DNA of 64,000 bases from Sacculina carcini (Eukaryota > Arthropoda > Thecostraca > Sacculinidae): NCBI GenBank assembly GCA_916048095.2, contig OU696570.1:657501-721500 (forward strand). The letters are read 5' to 3'. The stretch's first letter is position 1, and every line of letters starts with the position of its first letter. The notes under the pieces are model-generated. The model did not search any database. It was not told where the DNA came from and saw nothing but the letters and a program-made list of their open reading frames with translations. The position numbers and the translations under genes were made by a program. Of the stretch, positions 58,981 to 64,000 are shown in pieces.

Positions 58981-61530
58981 GAGATGGTGTTGAGTGTCAC
59001 TTCATCAGTGAACTGCTCTGGTTTGCACAAGCAAAGCAGTGGATTAGTCAGACGAAACAGAGCGACCCATAAAACAAGACACTATACCCGCTGACCGACA
59101 CCAGTACACACACACACACACACACACACCAGACTAATGCACGCAGTTTGCGATGCTATCTAGCAACAACGAAATTAATACCACAAGCCCATCTGAGACG
59201 ACATTCATAGTGTACGGACAAAAGAAAACACACACAAAAACACACACAAATTACCACATAAACAGCCTGCACAAAAATAAGCGATATGCCTATGTTGTGG
59301 TGTCCTTCATCAAAAAGTCACGTGTCTTGTCAATTGAACAAGTGAAGGTGTCATATCAGATTAATGCAACATTCTCAGCAAATAGTTGCGTCACCACATA
59401 ATATGATCGGTCATTGGGTTCTATAATGTCGACAGATTATTAGCCGAGAAAAATCCACAGCGGGAGAAAATGCTCGGTGGAAAATGTCGACGTAGCGATC
59501 AACGAAGCACAAAGCAGACAGCGATGCGCACAACATAAAAATAACACTCACACACACACACACAGCACACAGCCTTGCTTGTAAGGTGAACCAGTCTTTG
59601 CCTTGTGTCTGGGCCAGTATTGCGCAACGAATAGTAACTGTATGATGGGTGCGATGACAACGGTCAAAATGGTGAGGTTAAGTTAGGTAATTTTCCTACT
59701 GGGCACGTTGATAGATGAGGCTTGAAATTTCACCACGACAATCACACACAAAACACAACAAAAACAACACCAAACTCATAGCAGAGGAACGCATAGTAGA
59801 GGAAATATTAGAGAACAGAATCTGAGAAAAGCAAACTAATAACAACTCGATGCAAACAGATACACCCGAGTGGATCCACAACATCTACACAAAACGAGGC
59901 GTATACAAACTAAACACACACACACACACACACATACACATAGAGTAGAATCAGTAAAGGCAAATACGTTCACTAATGGCTCAGTAGCTGCAACATTGCA
60001 AACACGAGCGGGACAGTGGCAACACAAGCAAACACACACACACATACACAAACACAAGCAAACACACACACACATAAACCAAGCGAAACATACCGATATA
60101 GCGTGTGTGTGTGTGTGTATCTGTGTTAAGTAAATTGCTTTATTGCACTCCAATAAGTTGGCTTTACTGTACAATTTCAAACAATATATGTATGTATACA
60201 CACACACACACACTGACAAATATTTGCAGACATATATGCATACTTACACGGTATGTATATATATGACATCAAATGACACTTGTACACAAACATGTGTGTG
60301 TGTGTGTTTTTGAGAGTAGAAAAATTCACGCCGAACTGTTCACCCCTCGATAAACACGCGTGATTAATTGCAATGACACGATACAGTCTCTCTCTCACAC
60401 AGACACACAAACACTAGCAACTGAGTCATCAGAAGGAAAGGTGTTGCGCTCGTGTGGTTGCTGCATCGAGACACGGATATGGAGACGTACTGTATGCCAT
60501 CATATTGACCACAACAACAACAACAACAGCCACCGTGACATTGACAGCAGGTTACTCGGTAACAAGGTACACAAGATGCCAACTGCATCCACCAGCCAAT
60601 TTACGCGACAGGTGAGCAGAATCATGCGCACACCTGACTCGTTGAATATGAGCCACTGACTCATTCTATCTCTCTCACACACACACACACACACACTGCC
60701 TTTCCGCTGTGCGTGTCTGTGTGTGTGTCTGTATGTGTGTGTGTGTGTGTGTGAATATACGTGTATGTACGAATATACATATACGTGTATGTATGTGTGT
60801 ATATGTGTATATGTATGTGTGTCTGTTTGTGTGTGTGTGAGAGAGTGTTTGTGTGTGTGTGAGAGTGTGTGTGTGTGAGAGAGAGTGTTTGTGTGTGTGT
60901 GAGAGTGTGTGTGTGTGAGTGTGAATGTGTATACGTGTATGCATGTGTGTATATGTGTATATGTATGTGTGTTTGTGTATGTATCTGTGTATGTGTGTGT
61001 GTGAGAGAGTGTGTATGTGTGTGTGTTGAAGAAAGAAACACAGTGACAACAAGTCATATCACAGTACAAATACGGCAAAGACACAATAACTTGCTGAGTC
61101 ATGCTGCACAACATAACACACAAGCCGATGACAGCACAAACAAACACACAAATGTACCGGTGAGAAATTGCTGCTCCGTTATCAAGAACTTTAAAAAACA
61201 ATCACGATTTACACAACAAAATCGTGATTGACGACTTTTTACAAACAAAAATATAAACATTAATATGACACATTTATTACGGCAACTAGATTTATACACA
61301 TGTATAGAAAATGTAAGCTAGAAAACTCCATATAAGTGCCCCATAATATAATACCTTGAACACATAAAATATCTGTACTAATATATTTTTGAAATTTTTG
61401 ACATATAGGATTAAAAAGAAAATAACACAAATAACAGCTAGATGTGAAATGATTTAACTCAAGTCACTGAAGAAGACGCAACCTAGAAGCGTTTGACTGT
61501 CATAGCTAACTTTTGTGCCATATTCTTTTA

Positions 61531-61534
<4 letters not shown>

Positions 61535-61594
<60 letters not shown>
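61535..61594. repeat. (AT)n microsatellite
   Basis: 60 bp of alternating AT, flanked by CATC and GATG. Confidence 0.95.
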
Positions 61595-61598
<4 letters not shown>

Positions 61599-61911
61599 TA
61601 CTCGTATATATATGCGATGGTATCATGAGTGTTGCACGTCACACGACAGCCAGACAGAGCACGCGCATATGCAAGATCATCATAGCCTGAGGCAGTGCCA
61701 TCACCATCATATATAACCAGCAGCGGTCACGGGGATGTGTTAGTGTGGCGGTGGAGCGCGTGCAATACTGTGCGTCAACACACGAGACGATCACGTGCAA
61801 GTGCACACACACACACACAGATAGTGTGACGAGTTGTGGTGAGTGAATATTGCAGATGAGCAATATTGCTGAGTAGCTGAGTAGCTAATAGACAAATAGG
61901 TTTAGTACGTC

Positions 61912-64000
61912 ATGAGATACGTCATGTTGCCTGTCACCACTGTGATATGCGCTGTGATTTCAGTGCTGGTGCCTGCAGGTAGATGTATTGAATTATCGGA
62001 CATCATAGCAACGTCATCCGGACGTTTCACACACAACTCGGCAAGCAAAGTTGTTACCGAGGAATTTCGTGGTGAAAGCTCGCGCACAGTAAAGACACAG
62101 CGACAGGTCGGCTCAGTTCTCGCATCTGACTACCTGCCTCCCATCAAAGATGTTCCTCTACCCCCGCTACAATATCAACTGCCAGACACACAGTCTTCGA
62201 CCACTGCCGGTCAAGCGGGCACACGGAAAATCACACTTTCCAAGCTGCCTCTCAGTTATATGCCTCCATCGCTACCGCATGAGTATTTGCCACCGCACAG
62301 AAATCTCGTTCCACCTCACACGCCAACACATACAGTGGACTCAACGTTAAAATCGGCAAGCTCAAACCCAGTGAAAACATCCTTAATATCGATTACAGCT
62401 GGTCTACAGAGCGCGAAGCGAGAGTCCTCAGCGTTTTTCTCCAATAAAGACACAACGCCCCATAGTCACATGACCTCGTTTCGTGTACCAGGGAGAACAA
62501 AAACCAAACACAATAAAATCCAACAGATATCACCAACAGAGTACGATGATTCAGTCCAACAGACAAACACCAAACCTTCAACACGCTCCAACATTGCCAA
62601 CCACAACAAGAGTAGCCAGCTCTTCAAGATTTCACCTCTACCGACAACCGTGCAGGTACCCTCACGAACACACACGACAGATGACACAGCGGAACATACC
62701 ACTCAACCGCCCACCTTGCAACCGTCTGTTTCAAATCCGACCCACAAGTATGTTATTACTAAAACTACACAGACCCGAGACATCACGGTGAAGTCGACAG
62801 CCAAAAAAACCCACAGCTCAACCGAGCCATTGAAAAGCATCGGCAATATGTCGGGAAAAGACCAAATCAACGAGCAAAACTATCACCCGAATCGGTCAAC
62901 GATGAAACACCGCAAGACAACACATTCCAATTCCCAGTTAACTTCTCATCCACACCAAACAATCAAGAATATAATAAAAGCAACGCTAAAAAATCTCGAA
63001 AAAGTCCATCTGACCCTGACTGGCGCACAAAGAGATTGGAGACCAACGAGTCCGGTTGTAGCAGTACTGTTCACCGAGCTCAACGGCAAGCACGGATTCT
63101 GTGATCATTTCTGTCCGGCGCCAACGCATCCTATTTCGACAGACCGCCAAACAGCCAACAAATGCCCACCCAAAACAGCGGACGCCAGCCGTCAAAATCG
63201 AAACTGCACGGACGAGTGCAGTAACAGACTACCCTGTCCCAGAGGTTTCATCTGCTGCAAGCAATCATGCGCAAGAGCGTGCGTGCGTCCGTGGATAGTG
63301 TGTGACGACCTACAGTGCCAGTCACATCAGGTGTGTATACAGCACAACGATGGAGGAGCTCGCTGCGCCGATACTCGACCAAAGCCCGGGAGATGTCCGC
63401 TGAACACTAGCAGAACCAACACATGGGCGCGTCATCAACTGCAAGAAGAATGTGCCGACGAATGCCACTTTGACGCCGACTGTCGCGCCAGTCAAAAATG
63501 CTGTCATGACGGATGCGGACACACTTGCCAGCCAGCCGACAACAGACTCACTTGCGACCAAGTGCAGTGCTCCAATGGATCAGACGAGGTGTGTGTCAGT
63601 CACCCGACCAGGGATGCTCGATGTGTCAGCGTCCGACCACATCGAGGTCAATGTCCCCCGCACACTGGCCAGTCAGCAGCAGTCAGCGACCGTGGTCAGT
63701 GTGATCGCTCCCAGTGCCAACTGGACTCCGAGTGCGGCAGCAGAGAAAAATGCTGCTTCAACGGATGCAGACACCAATGCGTGCCGGCGCTAACACGCGT
63801 CACGTGCGACAATGTGATTTGCAAGAGTAGAGAAACATGTGTAGAACGCGCGACGGAAGACGCTCGCTGTGTGTCGAATATCGCCCGCCCTGGCGAGTGT
63901 CCACGCGGAGAGATAACATCAACAACTAGAGCAGCAGAATGTGAGAAAAAGTGCCGCGTTGATGAACAGTGTCCGCCTGATCATAAATGCTGTTTACAAG
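61912..64000 (+). CDS. Secreted multi-WAP protein, N-terminal 696 residues, open at the window edge
   Basis: One frame runs without a stop from the ATG at 61912 to the last base. Residues 1-25 form a signal peptide (MRYVMLPVTTVICAVISVLV, then PAGRC). Residues 26 to about 400 are a Ser/Thr/Pro/His/Lys-rich linker with repeated YLPP/YMPP motifs and no globular pattern. From residue 418 come eight-cysteine WAP (four-disulfide core) modules: 418-457, then two further complete ones containing CRASQKCCHDGCGHTC and CGSREKCCFNGCRHQC, and a fourth cut off at DHKCCLQ. Between them are four-cysteine spacers of the pattern C-x4-C-x5/7-C-x8/9-C ending ARC, which resemble the follistatin N-terminal (FOLN) half-module. 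WAP proteins are often protease inhibitors or matrix components; which applies here is not shown. The start is chosen because it is the first Met and gives the signal peptide. It is divergent to CHD1 and may be nested in a CHD1 intron. Confidence 0.88.
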   Translation, partial: MRYVMLPVTTVICAVISVLVPAGRCIELSDIIATSSGRFTHNSASKVVTEEFRGESSRTVKTQRQVGSVLASDYLPPIKDVPLPPLQYQLPDTQSSTTAGQAGTRKITLSKLPLSYMPPSLPHEYLPPHRNLVPPHTPTHTVDSTLKSASSNPVKTSLISITAGLQSAKRESSAFFSNKDTTPHSHMTSFRVPGRTKTKHNKIQQISPTEYDDSVQQTNTKPSTRSNIANHNKSSQLFKISPLPTTVQVPSRTHTTDDTAEHTTQPPTLQPSVSNPTHKYVITKTTQTRDITVKSTAKKTHSSTEPLKSIGNMSGKDQINEQNYHPNRSTMKHRKTTHSNSQLTSHPHQTIKNIIKATLKNLEKVHLTLTGAQRDWRPTSPVVAVLFTELNGKHGFCDHFCPAPTHPISTDRQTANKCPPKTADASRQNRNCTDECSNRLPCPRGFICCKQSCARACVRPWIVCDDLQCQSHQVCIQHNDGGARCADTRPKPGRCPLNTSRTNTWARHQLQEECADECHFDADCRASQKCCHDGCGHTCQPADNRLTCDQVQCSNGSDEVCVSHPTRDARCVSVRPHRGQCPPHTGQSAAVSDRGQCDRSQCQLDSECGSREKCCFNGCRHQCVPALTRVTCDNVICKSRETCVERATEDARCVSNIARPGECPRGEITSTTRAAECEKKCRVDEQCPPDHKCCLQ

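Larger units (their letters stand above)
58535..61911. other. Between the first visible CHD1 exon and the WAP gene; no exon recognised
   Basis: No helicase or chromodomain coding sequence is visible on the minus strand, so this is CHD1 intron or, less likely, a broken locus. It contains a MITE (58572-58849), CA runs at about 59104-59129 and 59920-59945, TG/GAGA-rich sequence at 60714-61030, and an (AT)n run. Open frames are repeat translations. Confidence 0.5.

Overview
The window is animal nuclear DNA, saturated with (CA)n/(TG)n microsatellites, minisatellites and small DNA transposons. All recognised protein genes are intron-containing. An arthropod-like arginine kinase and a protein closer to Drosophila 'failed axon connections' than to vertebrate FAXC point to a protostome, probably an ecdysozoan. 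I cannot name the species.

Layout: (1) 37-2594 (+), a complete five-exon cyclophilin PPIL3 gene whose start codon stands alone in exon 1, followed by a 1.4-kb array of a 26-bp repeat. (2) 6531-6604 (-), an intact tRNA-Ile(AAT). (3) 9455-25650 (-), a complete six-exon fax homologue with two very large introns. (4) 28.9-32.1 kb, a cluster of hAT-type MITEs with 8-bp target duplications and two tandem arrays. (5) 33.6-37.1 kb, a scrambled LTR-retrotransposon pol region: reverse transcriptase/RNase H on the plus strand, partly duplicated at an offset of exactly 1000 bp, and the integrase core inverted, all bracketed by 367-bp direct repeats. (6) 40133-45731 (+), complete arginine kinase, probably with a non-coding first exon ending at 38727 beside four CACGTG boxes; its first coding intron holds a 703-bp uninterrupted (TG)n tract. 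(7) 47047-58534 (-), the C-terminal twelve exons (804 residues) of the chromatin remodeller CHD1; its chromodomain and ATPase exons are not in the window. (8) 61912-64000 (+), the start of a secreted protein with a signal peptide, a long Ser/Thr/Pro-rich linker and repeated WAP modules, running off the edge and lying upstream of the visible CHD1 exons on the opposite strand.

The most interesting signal is systematic. In 17 of the 24 introns whose 3' ends I could place, the polypyrimidine tract position next to the acceptor AG is occupied by a (TG)n run on the sense strand. This was derived by joining exons by hand so that reading phases fit and the proteins match their families. Other notable points are a GC-AG intron in CHD1, a MITE whose target duplication copies a CHD1 splice donor, and a new-looking tRNA-Val-derived SINE with copies in arginine kinase and CHD1 introns.

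No operons, CRISPR arrays or bacterial features are present. The genes appear to be unrelated housekeeping, developmental and extracellular functions sharing only the locus.
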